64,000 nucleotides of DNA from Dichotomocladium elegans (lineage: Eukaryota; Mucoromycota; Mucoromycetes; Mucorales; Lichtheimiaceae), in NCBI GenBank assembly GCA_025716815.1, contig JAIXMN010000002.1:1-64000 (forward strand). Reading direction: 5' to 3'. The notes under the pieces were generated by a model. That model had not been told where the DNA came from and ran no database searches. It worked only from the letters and a program-made list of their open reading frames with translations. Shown here one piece after another: positions 34,509 through 45,517 of the stretch; position 1 is the first letter of the stretch, and each line of letters begins with the position of its first letter. A program made the translations under genes and the position numbers.

Positions 34509-37500
34509 CCTGCGACTTCTGAATGGGTGGTATGTGGTTTCGGCTTTGAGAAATCAGTTGGACCTGCTAGAAGGCACCACCATCTTCTATTAGCAACTAC
34601 GTCAGATACGAGAAAAGTATAATCACCTGACTGTGTCAGTCCTGGATCTTGCTGGTTGTGATGGTGGTGCGGATGGTGAGGGGGATAAGGTTGCGGCTGC
34701 TGCATTTGGTTGGGATCCACTATGGGTCTTATCATTGACGGGCCTCCAGGCGTGGCACTAGGGGGAGGGATGCCGTCGGGATATCGTATCATCATCGGGG
34801 GAACGCCTACGTATTTCCATGAGCGAACAAAGTCATCATCTCCTCCAGTGCCGCCACCGTCTTTTACCTTGGTATTGATAGATCTGATGCGGAGGCACAC
34901 CGTGTGGCGGAATGGGCGATCGCTGGGGTGAAGGAAATCCTTGAGGAAAGGGTGATCCGTCTAAAGCCGCAATGTATAAACTTCCATCCAATAAAAAATG
35001 AGGCAATGCGCATACTTACGGGGTGACACGTTAGCCATTTGTGGGCTATAGGCTACACCAGGCGGAGGTGGTGCACCACCGGGTGGCGGCATGGGTGCAG
35101 CTCCTATCGGTATATTGTGCACGAACTATGTATGTCCAATGAGTCCCACTTATCCTCCTTTCTCTCCTCCTTCCCTTGCCAGCGGACCTGAGGACTCATG
35201 AATGGATGTCCGCCCTGCTGAACAGGCATTGGTGATATGCCCTGAACATATTGCTATCAAAGTCTTATTGAGAATGCCGAACGAAACATCCCAATTGAGT
35301 TGTTTTACCGGTTGAAATCGATATTGCGGGAATCCATAGGGGAATCCAGGTTGTGTATAACTGTACATATCGTCCTCGTACGGTGAGTACGGGTTAAATT
35401 GCAGCTTATACTGCTTTGTACCAAAAGGCCATGTTGGTCCTAGTCCAGCGACGAATCAGAAGGATATCCTACAAGTCGCAGTATCTCGTCCCCCCTTACC
35501 AACAGAGCTTGGCGTTACTGGTTCCTTATCTTTCGAAAATGGAGGTTTGAATGCCTCGGCAAGTGTGAGAGGCTCGATATCTGTACTTCTCTTTAACTGA
35601 CGACCAGCAAAAAATGGCGACCCTTCTCCGCTGCTCGACCCTCTTTTGGCACCCTACGTACACAATCATAGATATCCCATTTAGCGCTAGCAAAGCATAC
35701 GCAGATATTTCAGAATAAATACTGGAATAAATATGGCTGCGGATGGGTTAGGTCTGAACTCGGTTGCCTTAACGTTGAATTTGAAACTGGTCTTGAGCGA
35801 CTTGGTTTCGGATGCTGTAGCCGCAGACGCTGTTGGCGTTGTCTTACTTCCATTTGAAGTAACCGTATCCTTCTCCTCCGGAGTTGGAGAAGCAGGAACT
35901 GAAGTAGTAGATGTAATGGATGACGATGACGTCGTCGTGGTCGTCGTCGTGGTCGTAGTAGTAGCAGTGGCCGGTAACTGTGTCTTTTTCTCTTCGGTAG
36001 GACCAGTTGCCTGCTTCGTTTTTTCAGCAGTAGACAACTGGTTGTCGTTTTCCGATTTTTTTTCTTGTGTTGCTGTCGCTGTGGGGGACCCAGAGCCAGC
36101 GGGAGAAGAATGGTTAGTTGTCTTGGCAGAGACAACGGTACTGGTTGAGGCAGGTTCGGCAGCAACCGAACTAGGAACAGGTTTTGTTGATGCCGCATTG
36201 GACGTAGTCTTTCTGTTCTTCGAAAGGAGTGGCATGAGATCGTCCGGGCATGGTGAAGTCAGCTTGAAACTCTTGTGGAATTGCATCAATGCTGCCACTC
36301 TGTCTTCCTTGTCTTTCTTCTGAAGCGCTTGTTTCTTTGCAAACAATTTGCCCTTCTCTTGTATCGCAAACTGTCGAAAGGAATCAGCCACCTCATGTTC
36401 GATCCTATCGTCTGTGACCTTCTAAGATGCATCCATTTCAATACGATATTCTTCTGACCTATCCTCTGTTCCCCTGTTCAAACCTTATTGTTCGCACTGT
36501 TGCTGTTATTGGAAGCAGCAGTAACGGCAGAAGCAATGGAAGAAGCGGAAGCAGCACCACCACCGTCAGTCGCACGAATCGTTGGCAGGTTGGCGATAGG
36601 CGACGGAGCAGCCCCGTCTGCCTTGGGGAGAGTGCCCGTCATAAGTTTATGCAGAAGGCTCGAGTTCTTGTTGGAGAGATCAGGTTTCTCGGGCGGCGAG
36701 TGCTCCTTCCTGGGAGACGGCTGCCGTTTGCGCAAGGCAGGAGGAGTGTATTTGCTCGGATCACGAATCACAGCACCATAACGGTCCTCTTCATCCAAGT
36801 CGTCCACCACGACTCCCCGTTCTTCAAGGACATGGGTATTAATGGCACCCGACTAGGACGTCTTCCACTGTTAGTCTATGGTTGATTATTACTGAACAGC
36901 CCGTTATCTGCATTACCCGCTGGATCTCGTTTGCTTTCTCGATGGCCCATCGCTCGCGGTCCTTAAAATCAGGAGCAGAACGATCCAAGTGTGTTGTATA
37001 TATCTCCTCATCGAAATCGGTTTTGACGCCAAAGAGCTTCTCGTTCGCAGCAAATTGATCCCAAGTGCCGCCAGCCACACCTCCTCCGTTGCTGGTCGAA
37101 CCCTCGCTTCCTCTGACCGGATCTTCACCTTCCAGCGCACCAAATTCACCTTCACCCTCGAGTGTCTCAGGGTTCCACTTGTGCAACTCACGCTCCTTGA
37201 TCTCCATTCGGCCGCTGATGTCCGAGTCGGTCTTGAAGGCTAGGGGAAGGGGACACCAGCCTCCATCAGCAAAGCCCGTCTTCTTCATTTTGCATCATCT
37301 TTTTAGGGTCACTCACAGTCTTTATGATCGTTCGCAGCTCCCTCGCCAACGGTTAAATCGGTATCGGCGCAGCTAATCTCCACAAGGTCCTTGCCAAGAA
37401 TGAGTAGAGGCTGCTTGTTGATCTTCTTGGGGTGGTCGTTATGTTCAATATCATGGATCTTCTGCGGATACTTGAGCACAACCCCAATATCGCCGCTTTC

Positions 37501-37956
37501 AGTCGACGCACCGTGGAATACACCCTCATACTTGACGCCGTTCTTTGTGGTCACTTGAACCACACTCCCCTAAGCAGCATGCACCGAAGCTCTCAGCAAG
37601 GGATTCCCTTTTTCCCTTATGTCTTGCGCCCAATTACTTACTGTGAAATGTGCCAGAAGAAAAAGCATCCGTTCGTGCATGTGCCGCATTAATTCCGGAT
37701 CCTCCGCTGCGGCTGCCATGGTCGTTTTGGATCCACCATTGTTTCCACCGCCCGCAACATTGCGGTTTGAGGAACTTCCGTTGTTATTCCACTTTTTGTT
37801 GTTCCCGCGGCTACAAAATGAGGCGGGGAAACGTAATTTTAGAGGTATTCTATAGCACCATCAAGAAGAAAGATGACAACCGACTTACCTCGAGTTCGAT
37901 TTCGGGTGGGTGGAATCTTTCTTGTTCCCTTGCTGTCGTGTATTAATAAACGACAT
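34505..37956 (-). CDS. PBP1: Ataxin-2 / Pbp1 homologue
   Basis: RNA-binding stress-granule protein that binds poly(A)-binding protein and influences polyadenylation, mRNA stability and TORC1 signalling in yeast. Thirteen exons (37956-37889, 37810-37642, 37569-37317, 37239-36917, 36852-36484, 36391-35723, 35653-35500, 35439-35309, 35253-35188, 35125-35020, 34960-34868, 34806-34627, 34563-34505) join in phase to 879 residues. The ataxin-2 N-terminal Lsm domain spans about residues 80-160 (VQVTTKNGVKYEGVFHGAS). The LsmAD domain spans about 164-271 (SFKTDSDISGR, then DFDEEIYTTHLDRSAPDFK and ERWAIEKANEIQR). A PAM2 motif for Pab1 binding (FKFNVKATEFRPNPSA) lies at about 597-612. The C-terminal third is rich in Pro, Gln, His and Met, as in the family. 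The start is the first ATG of exon 1. Confidence 0.95.
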
Positions 37957-40019
37957 CGGCTGCCCCCGTGAATGAGTGTGAGTATGTGTATAGGTGATGT
38001 GTATATATGTATGCGGGTGCTGCTGACTCGTACAAATTTATTTTTTCAAAAGAAGAAAATAAAAAGAAGAATACAAGATCGTCTTCAGTCCTAGAATCAG
38101 CAATCCCTCAAAGCGTGGATGATTGTTCCTTCTCCTGTGAGAAAAGAGTGGCAAATAAATTGGGCAGTTGTGCGGGCAGTGGCCAAACACTCCCCGCTTC
38201 CCCGCCGGCGCCCCTCCCTCTCCTACACCATTCGAACCACATGGTGCGCCCTTTCAAAAAAATCACAGCTGTTCCATCCATGACAATGGACAAGACACTT
38301 CTAAAAAAGAATAATGATAGATCACGCTCTTCTGTCAGAGCTCCGTATTGGTGAGCTGCACCTTAGCTATCCGATTTACTTGCTGTCATCCACTCCTGGC
38401 TACGATATTCCCACAATTCTTCTTCGTTATTTTGACCATTACAACCAGCAACATGTGTATCCTTCATGTCACTCGGGACTCCCCTCCCCTTTTATCACAG
38501 CAGAATGTAGTTTTGCATGTACCAACATGTGACTTCTTTACGCCGACCAGTACTTCTGTTCACACCTCACAGGTGGAGACTTTCTTCCATTGACGGTAAT
38601 CTTCTTCCCCTCCCCCAGAATTTCATACAAGGCCTTCTTCTCCATCCTCCGCATATGTTTGATCAGGGACTACTGGCGGGAAAAATTTGTTTTTAATGGC
38701 AAGTGGTGTCACCTCCTTATCGACGATACCGCCCGCCACCGCCACTGTCCTTCCCTTGGACCGACACGGATCACCCTTACTTGACATCCACGAATCCTCG
38801 ACGGTTGCCTCTTTGGCCGATACGCGACGCTTGCCAATGACAAGTATTGGTATCCAAGACAGTACTTCATTCCCAATGCCCGAGGCTAGGCTTGCAGAGA
38901 TATTCCCGCAGGACTCTCAACGCCGATCAGGTACTTACAAGCTCTATGTACGTCAAGGAGCGAGGAAGAGGAGGGGTGGTCGTCGTTCGGCCAGCAACAT
39001 TTACAGCTATACTGTCAATAACCCTTTGGGACCGACAAAAATTGTCTAGGAGTTAAATCTATCGGCTTCTAGGGTATAGGTGTAAATCAAAAGTGGTTTG
39101 AAGTGCATCGAGGAGACAATGTATTTCTAGCTGTCTAATGAAATCTATCACATACTAGCACAAATACAAAAACACCTTCTATGCGGTATAAATTTACCTT
39201 GAGTACCTAATTGCCAAAAATAAATGTCGTATACAAGGTAAAACAATGTCGTACAAAATACAAAAATAAATGCCGTGCGAAATGCATAGCATTGTAAATT
39301 GGTCATGCCAATAGGTAAAAGATTTCAGATCCATGGATTAGAACATGTTAGACAATACAAAGCACTTCTGTTCTATTACAATGAGCATCTGCGTAGATCT
39401 AACTAAGGACCTAAGAGATTGTGAAACAAAGCCTTGCAAATTATAATGATCCATGATATTCGATGCTTCGCCAAGAACTTACTGAGTTTTACTTTGGCTC
39501 TTGGAATTGACCAAGACTTCTCAGAACATCCCCAGCTGAAGCCGAACTATTGGAAGCAACGGGGGGTTTCTTTTTTGCAACCGTGGATTTGCTAAAACTT
39601 GTCTTTCGATTTCAAAACGGGAAAAATTTCATGCAGAAAAGATATTGGATAGCTGCACCTAGAACACTGCCGAGCTCGCCAAAAGCAATGGGTGTACAAA
39701 AATGAAGCATAGGATATTGGAATGAATTGGCCTTGCAGAAGTTTCAGGATTTGATAACACAATCATTGGAAATGGTCCTTAAATACTGATACTCTCTAGC
39801 ATCTCAACCTCTACAGTTACTTACAATTGACGTTCAAAGATAAGCTCCTTTTACCTATTGTTCGACGCCGTAAATAGAAATATTAAGCAGTTATTCCAAT
39901 ACAGATATGTCTCCACTCGCTACATCAACTATGACTCTCTCCAGCATTTGCCATGCCGGTGGCCGGACCCTTTCGGTGAAGTTTAATATCGGTAGCATCG
40001 GTTGGTGAGAAGATCATCG
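37957..40019. other. Intergenic, with an unexplained open stretch
   Basis: Contains the ataxin-2 promoter. Around 38590-39050 both strands have frames that stay open for 80-120 codons, but no family could be named and no exon model closed. From about 39060 the sequence becomes AT-rich repeat debris, including 39228-39256, which matches 1293-1321 inverted. Confidence 0.35.
39228..39256 (+). repeat. Dispersed repeat fragment (inverted match at 1293-1321)
   Basis: GTATACAAGGTAAAACAATG and the following bases match the reverse complement of 1293-1321 with about two differences. Similar AAATAAATG(T/C)CGT strings recur around it, suggesting the end of a transposon family. Confidence 0.45.
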
Positions 40020-41760
40020 TAAGCAGTTACTGGAAGCTGTTGAAGTTGCTCATGCCGCAACAGTGCATACATTCTCCTTCTCAAAATACATCTTCTTGCA
40101 CGAACTTCAAGCCATCAAGACTTCGACATTATGATCTTCTTGAACAGCCGTTTTTTCTGAAGAGTGGCTCTCTTTAGTGGAATATGAGAGACGCGCACTT
40201 CGGTCATCCATCGCGATCAGGAACCGCGCTCTGATAAACAATTATTTACCTGGATATCTCCAATGCAAATTACATGAAGCCATATTTTCCGCGTGCGCAG
40301 CAATTCTCGATGTATGAAGATCGCAAGGTAAATGCAACGTACAGCAACAACCTCACCATACCATTTGGTCAGCATCTCAGGCGCTCCATCAAAATGCTGT
40401 TGGACATTCGTGGTCAAAAGGACGCAATGGAAAGAGACCTGGCCAATCAGGGCTTGATTACTGAAGAAATAAGTGGCCGCAATTTTGGGAAAACGTGGTC
40501 GAACCTGCCAGACGTTTCAAGTTGGCGATCAATAGCAGACAGCGTAAGAGGGATCTCATCGGCCAGCAACCGGACGTTATTTGGTAGGCTTTTGCAGATC
40601 CTTTGCATATTCTCAAATCTTATCCTGAAGACCACAGATTTCAAAAAGACAATATGTACTACGACATCAAGTCCCGTCCCGGCGAGTGCATGAAAGCCTT
40701 TGACCAAATTGTTTGCTAGTTTCAACGTCTCGAATTGTCCGTTTTTAATTGTTTCCCACTTCGTCGTAGTTGGTCCCCGTGCTACATGTTACCGACAGCA
40801 AAAAAAAAAAAAAATTGCCAAAACATTCTGCAACGATCTTGGAACAATGATGGCAAACTCGTCAATTCAGACTATTGGTATGAGGTAATTGATCTCAATT
40901 CCAGAACTTTCAGTCCCCAGAAAGAAGGCAAACGCGTTCCGTGGCATGATCAATACAGATGGTGTTGGCGTTACTGTATTCAAAAGCTGAGAGCATCTCC
41001 GATAGCAACCGGGACATTTCTATAAGCATACAAGGAGCTTATTCCTTACATCACAAGCCTGAGCCGGTGGGCCATCAAGAAATATTAGCCGATGCGTAGA
41101 CGTCGATCAGGACCGAGGAGATCTTATATACTGCGTGCGCAAAGGTTCAACAGATATCGAGCCTCAACAGTTCTGGTACACCAAATCCCAGAAGGATAAG
41201 GCACGGAAGACCAAAAGTTCCGTCCCGTTGAAGCAACTACGCGAGGTACAGCAGCCTGAGGCTGCATTTGCAGAGCACCGCCTGTCTGAGCAGCGAAGCC
41301 GCACGCTGATCCTGGATGACTTCCATCGCTTTCTCGGTGTAAGGGTCGAGTGTCTGATGTTCTCCGGGAGTTCTACAGTCATACCATGACCGATCGCGTC
41401 CCCCAAGGCTTTCTCTTCCGAAAACGCAGTCTGTCAACTTATTTCAACAAATAACTCGGTGATATTAAGCTTGTCCAAGATTTAAAAGTTTGGTAGCACC
41501 GCAGTCTTTGTTTTCGGGAACTGGTCAAATGCAGTGGCTCAGTTCCATGAGCCCATACGTGGCAAGGGCTTCAGACAGCTCTTGCAGAAGCATGGATTCG
41601 AGGTTTACATAATAGACCAGTTTAAAACCAGTCAATGTTGTCCATCATGCAATAATGAGAACCTGGCAAGATTTAGGATGGTATTAAATCTTAGTGACGA
41701 CAACAGCAGCAGCGATCGAGACCCTATGTCCTTTGCCACGGTCCTTTGAGGTATGAACTT
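40020..41760 (+). pseudogene. Fanzor (eukaryotic TnpB-like) nuclease, old pseudogene
   Basis: Degraded relative of the Fanzor relic at 56-58 kb, on the opposite strand. In order: LEAVEVAHAATVHTFSFSKY with IFLHELQA (N-terminal helical region), FGQHLRRSIKMLLDIRGQKD, MYYDIKSRPGECMKAFDQIV, FNCFPLRRSW, the RuvC-I segment MINTDGVGVTVF (Asp codon 40958-40960), DQDRGDLIYCV, then FGNWSNAVAQFHEPIRGKGF (Glu codon 41549-41551), VYIIDQFKTS and one zinc-ribbon pair CPSC. Many frameshifts and stops separate these pieces. The second Cys pair and RuvC-III were not found; similarity ends near 41675. Fanzors are RNA-guided DNA nucleases carried by eukaryotic transposons. This copy cannot make a protein. Confidence 0.8.
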
Positions 41761-43183
41761 CATCTTTGAGCTTTTTCTTCGAAAGGCGAACGCATTCATT
41801 GACCTCTGTAGATGATCCAGTGAGCACTGCATATTGCGCACCAAAGACGACGGTCCAGTACGTCGGATGTGGAACTGATATCTTGCAGCCAGCCTCAACT
41901 TTATACACATCTTTCGCGGCCTGCGTGCTTCGGGCCAGGTACCAGTGAGGTTTCGAAGAGAATTTATTGTTTGCAGATGGCCTCGATCGCCAGATATCCG
42001 GCCACAAAAACACGAGGACAACCATAACGCCATAAAACAAATCTTGAGCAAACATCTACTAAGAATGGGAAAAAATCGCTCAGCTTTACGCCATTCGAAG
42101 CAGGCTTCGAATGCGCAAGTTTTTACTTTGGCTGGAACCGCCAAAGAAGTTCCTTCCTTGGATCTTTGCATCACTATTCTTATCTACAGGCTGAAATCGA
42201 GCTTTTTTAATGACAAGTTGCATTAGTTTTTCGTAAATCGATGGAGCAGTCGCTTAGGACAATGGATGTATTTTCATCAACGCACTCTAAAATGACACTC
42301 TTATGCTATTCATTGATGATGCGCGAGCAATCTCCGTTTCTACGCTTCTTGAAGATACCGTCAGGGTCCTTTCCATACTATAATGCCCGTCGCTAATCTG
42401 AACGAATTTGGATCTTAGCTGTTTTGCAGCAGCTGATTACTCAATATCTTCTCAAACATCAGTTTGAAAATCTACCCTTGCCTTGGTCCGCGTACGCCGT
42501 GTAACTGCGTTTGAAACCTGCATCTTTCATTCGAATATCTGCATCCTTTTGCTCGGGAATGTGGGCAGCAATAATCTCAGAGTTATCTTAACACCAGCAC
42601 GTTCTGTCATAAATTGTTTACATTTGATCCATAAATGTCGATCTCTCAATAGATTTTGCTACAGTCATCTACCACGATTGGACGGTCTCAGATAAGGATG
42701 AGATTCCTATAACGCCATCTATAATCAGGTAGTCCGTCAGATAAACAAACAGGAAGAGCTTTTTTACAAGTTCCAATCAATGTCTATTAAAATGGTCATG
42801 CCGGGCGGATGAACATGAACATACGACTGGTGCTAAAGTATATCTAATGCATTTAGAAATGGAGAAGGGATAGATTCTACGCGTTAAGAACATGCGTTGA
42901 GTTTTCATTTGCAAATTCAGCTTGGATGCTCACACGGTCACATGTCACCGCTGCAGGTTTTCGTTGGTATACCTCGAGTTGAGGCAAACGCTGAGAGTAT
43001 ATTCTCCTACATGAGCAGACGGGTAGCACTTTTTTCTCCAGAGTATCGAACGTCTTTCATGCCCAGTGGCAATACCTTTGTTTTCTCTTCGACTACCCAC
43101 TACTTGCTAAATTCGACTGCGGCTGTAGAGAAAGAAACAGTGTTGAAGCATAATAAATCACTGAGCTCTTTCCTAGTCTGTTG
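41761..43183. other. Unassigned debris
   Basis: Open minus-strand stretches at 41684-42055 and 41632-42174 are longer than expected by chance, but I recognise no family. They may be a different element inserted into, or joined to, the Fanzor relic. Nothing else was seen. Confidence 0.35.
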
Positions 43184-43866
43184 TTGCTGATAAAAAGACG
43201 TACTTTATGTCAAAACAGGGATCGATTGATATCAGCATTCGCTCCCGCTATCGAGGTGGATCAGACGTCGGAGTGCACATTTTGGGCATCCCTTACCACG
43301 ATCCACTCTGGACGAAAATTTCGCCGTTTGCCGAGATGTAGCTCAAATCAGACGTAGCTAGTACGAGGAGAATCGCAGACATCACGTTTTATAGCAAAAA
43401 TGATGTGAAGTAAAGGCAAAACCAGCTATTGGGGGTTTTATTGAGGATTTTATGCAAAAATCGCAGCAACACCCCTTATACGATGCTATTATTACTTCCG
43501 CCTTCCGTCTCCTCCCGAAGGAACTGTTGCCCACAGAAAAATATTGCTACAGAAATAAAATAACCGGGAAATCCCAGCAGCACCCGCCTTCACCTCTTCT
43601 GCGAATCTTCTCTCTCAAGATGTTTACAGCAACCACCCAAGCGACTACTTCTTCTCCGTGCTCTGGCCGGACGCATTCCCGCGTCAGGTGGCTGAAGGCG
43701 ATGCCTTATAGCATCCCTTCAGCATCTGTTCGCTGCGATCTCCGTCGTCGCCGCCGTCACATACGGGAGGACAAAGCGGCGATGGGCTTCGATTCGGTGT
43801 TGGCGTTGCGACCTGCACCACCTGTTTCAGGTGGATCGCATGGTCCGCTTTATAAGCGCGTCACTC
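43184..43866 (+). repeat. Duplication block A, copy 2
   Basis: Counterpart of 13553-14225. Here the shared reading frame is intact and continues into the glutamine-rich tract downstream. Confidence 0.8.
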
Positions 43867-44303
43867 CGGGTCGTGCCCAGCGTCGCTTTGGGCCATATCC
43901 AAAACAGGCGCTGCTAGCCGTGCGTGCCCAGCAGCAGCAGCTGCGACGTGAAAGATCCGTGCGCAAGCACGATGCTGAGTACTTGCAGCAATTGCAGCTG
44001 CAGTACTGCTATCAGCAGCAGCAACAGCAACACCACCACTACCACTACCAGCAGCAGCAGCAGCACCAGCAACAGCACCAGCACCAGCAGCAACTGCTTC
44101 AACTGCAGTATGAACAGCAGCTACAGCTGCTGCTTCAAGAGCAGTATCAGAAGCAGCTGCACCTGGAACAGGTGCATCAGCTCCAGCAGCAGCAGCTTTG
44201 GCAGCAACAGCAGATGCAGCTTCAACAGCTGTATGAGCAACAACAGCAAGAGCTGTACCAGCTTCAACAGCTGTACCAGCTCCATCAGCTGTATCAACAG
44301 TAG
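43452..44303 (+). CDS. Putative polyglutamine-rich protein in duplication copy 2
   Basis: A 283-codon frame starting with ATG at 43452. The first 140 residues come from block A and include CSGRTHS, RRRRRHIREDKAAMG and PAPPVSGGSHGPLYKR. The rest is almost pure Gln with Leu, His and Tyr, encoded by CAG/CAA-rich repeats. No family recognised. In copy 1 the same frame is broken by a one-base loss and the Gln tract is replaced by a minisatellite. It may be a real repeat-borne gene or a chance frame through a CAG repeat; the minus strand is also open here (43861-44481, Ala-rich), which weakens the case. Confidence 0.3.
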   Translation: MQKSQQHPLYDAIITSAFRLLPKELLPTEKYCYRNKITGKSQQHPPSPLLRIFSLKMFTATTQATTSSPCSGRTHSRVRWLKAMPYSIPSASVRCDLRRRRRHIREDKAAMGFDSVLALRPAPPVSGGSHGPLYKRVTPGRAQRRFGPYPKQALLAVRAQQQQLRRERSVRKHDAEYLQQLQLQYCYQQQQQQHHHYHYQQQQQHQQQHQHQQQLLQLQYEQQLQLLLQEQYQKQLHLEQVHQLQQQQLWQQQQMQLQQLYEQQQQELYQLQQLYQLHQLYQQ

Positions 44304-44689
44304 CCGTGGCAGCTACAGCGCCTCTGGCTTTTAGCCATGCGCTCCCATCCATTCCTTTCTCCTCCTTTTCCCCGGTCGCAGCGCAGGTGCAGCACGACGT
44401 CTTGTCACAACACCTAGCTGCGCACCGTATCCGCAACTGCCACTTCCCTCCCGCCGTGTCCTCTGTCAGTACTACTGGCACGTGGCCGGTGTGGTTTCCG
44501 CACCTTCCACCGCGACGCGCGCATTCTGCGCCGTATTGAGTAAGTACAAGATCTAGCTATATCAACCAAGGCTGACTATTTTCTTTTTCATACGTCGTTT
44601 CCAGCAGCGCCAGGAGCGAAACCTCCTGAGTGCTTGTGTTTCCTCTCCTCTCCTTTCCGCCTCGCCCCCAGGAGTAGGGAGATGTTTCC

Positions 44690-44920
44690 ATGGGATGGAG
44701 GGTGAACCCTACGGGAGTCATCTTGGGCCGGGGAGGATGGCTTCTTCTGCAGTTCCTGTGGAAGTACCAGCATCCTTCGAGCTTGCAGCGTTTGGCGATT
44801 CCTCCTCAGATCAGCAGCAGGTTGCACACTGCCCGTCTGGGGCTCTCTCTGCTCAAGCCTCAGGGGACTACGAACCTTGATAAAGTAAGTTATGTCTTAT
44901 CTTGCATGAACACTCAGAAG
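44690..44920 (+). repeat. Inverted extra copy of part of block B
   Basis: Matches the reverse complement of about 45262-45480. Shared parts include GGATGGCTTCTTCTGCAG-like sequence, and the ends are nearly identical (AAAGTAAGTTATGTCTTATC). With 16685-16900 this makes three copies. The pair here forms an inverted repeat with about 340 bp between the arms. Confidence 0.65.
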
Positions 44921-45041
44921 TGTACTTTTTTTTGTTGGCAGCCTTCATGGCAAGAAATACGCTCAAAGTTTATGAGCGTTTGGTGACTTCTACGGCACCA
45001 TGACAAATTTCTGTTTCTACAACATCAGAGCAACCGGGGTC

Positions 45042-45512
45042 CTAGCGACTGTTTTACTGTAAGTACACCTCTTCATTTTCTACGGTCCTTGTAATGAAAC
45101 GGATGTACTAACTATTCTTATCCTCCTGGAATCTTCCCTGTCCAAATGCCTGGTGTTGCGCTGTTAAGTGCACACCAGGTAATTTTTTGTATTCTTGACT
45201 TCTGCGTCAAGAAGAAGAAAGAAAGATTTCAAAATGCCACACACGTACACCAAATGTGTTCATGCAAGATAAGACATAACTTACTTTGTCAAGGTTCGTA
45301 GCAATCCCCGTAGCATCAGAGCAGAGAAGTCCTGGGCGTGCGGTGTGCGCCTGTTGTTGGTTTGGGGAGGAAGAGCCGAGCGTTGCGGGCTCGGAGGCTG
45401 CTGGAAACCCACGGGAGCTGCAGAAGAAGTCATCTGAGCCGACCCTTGATGACTTTCCGTATGGGCGATCCCGAAGTCCCTTTTCTCCCTCTCCATCATC
45501 CCCCCTTTCGCC
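45042..45512. repeat. Duplication block B, copy 2
   Basis: Counterpart of 16445-16910. It runs directly into block C, without the 4.4-kb segment seen in copy 1. The minus strand contains the same exon-like stretch NRRTPHAQDFSALMLRGL followed by a GTAAGT donor-like site. Confidence 0.75.
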
Positions 45513-45517
45513 ACAGG

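Noticed and set aside
35733..36323. 196-codon plus-strand Val-rich frame
   Set aside because: Shadow of the Thr/Ser-rich ataxin-2 exon, whose domains and splice phases are clear on the minus strand.
38590..39050. Possible transposase (a short VGHWE string on the minus strand)
   Set aside because: The string is isolated, followed by stops, and lacks any other IS30/integrase motif.
43861..44481. 206-codon Ala-rich minus-strand frame
   Set aside because: It is the antisense of the CAG-rich tract in another frame, without any recognisable domain.
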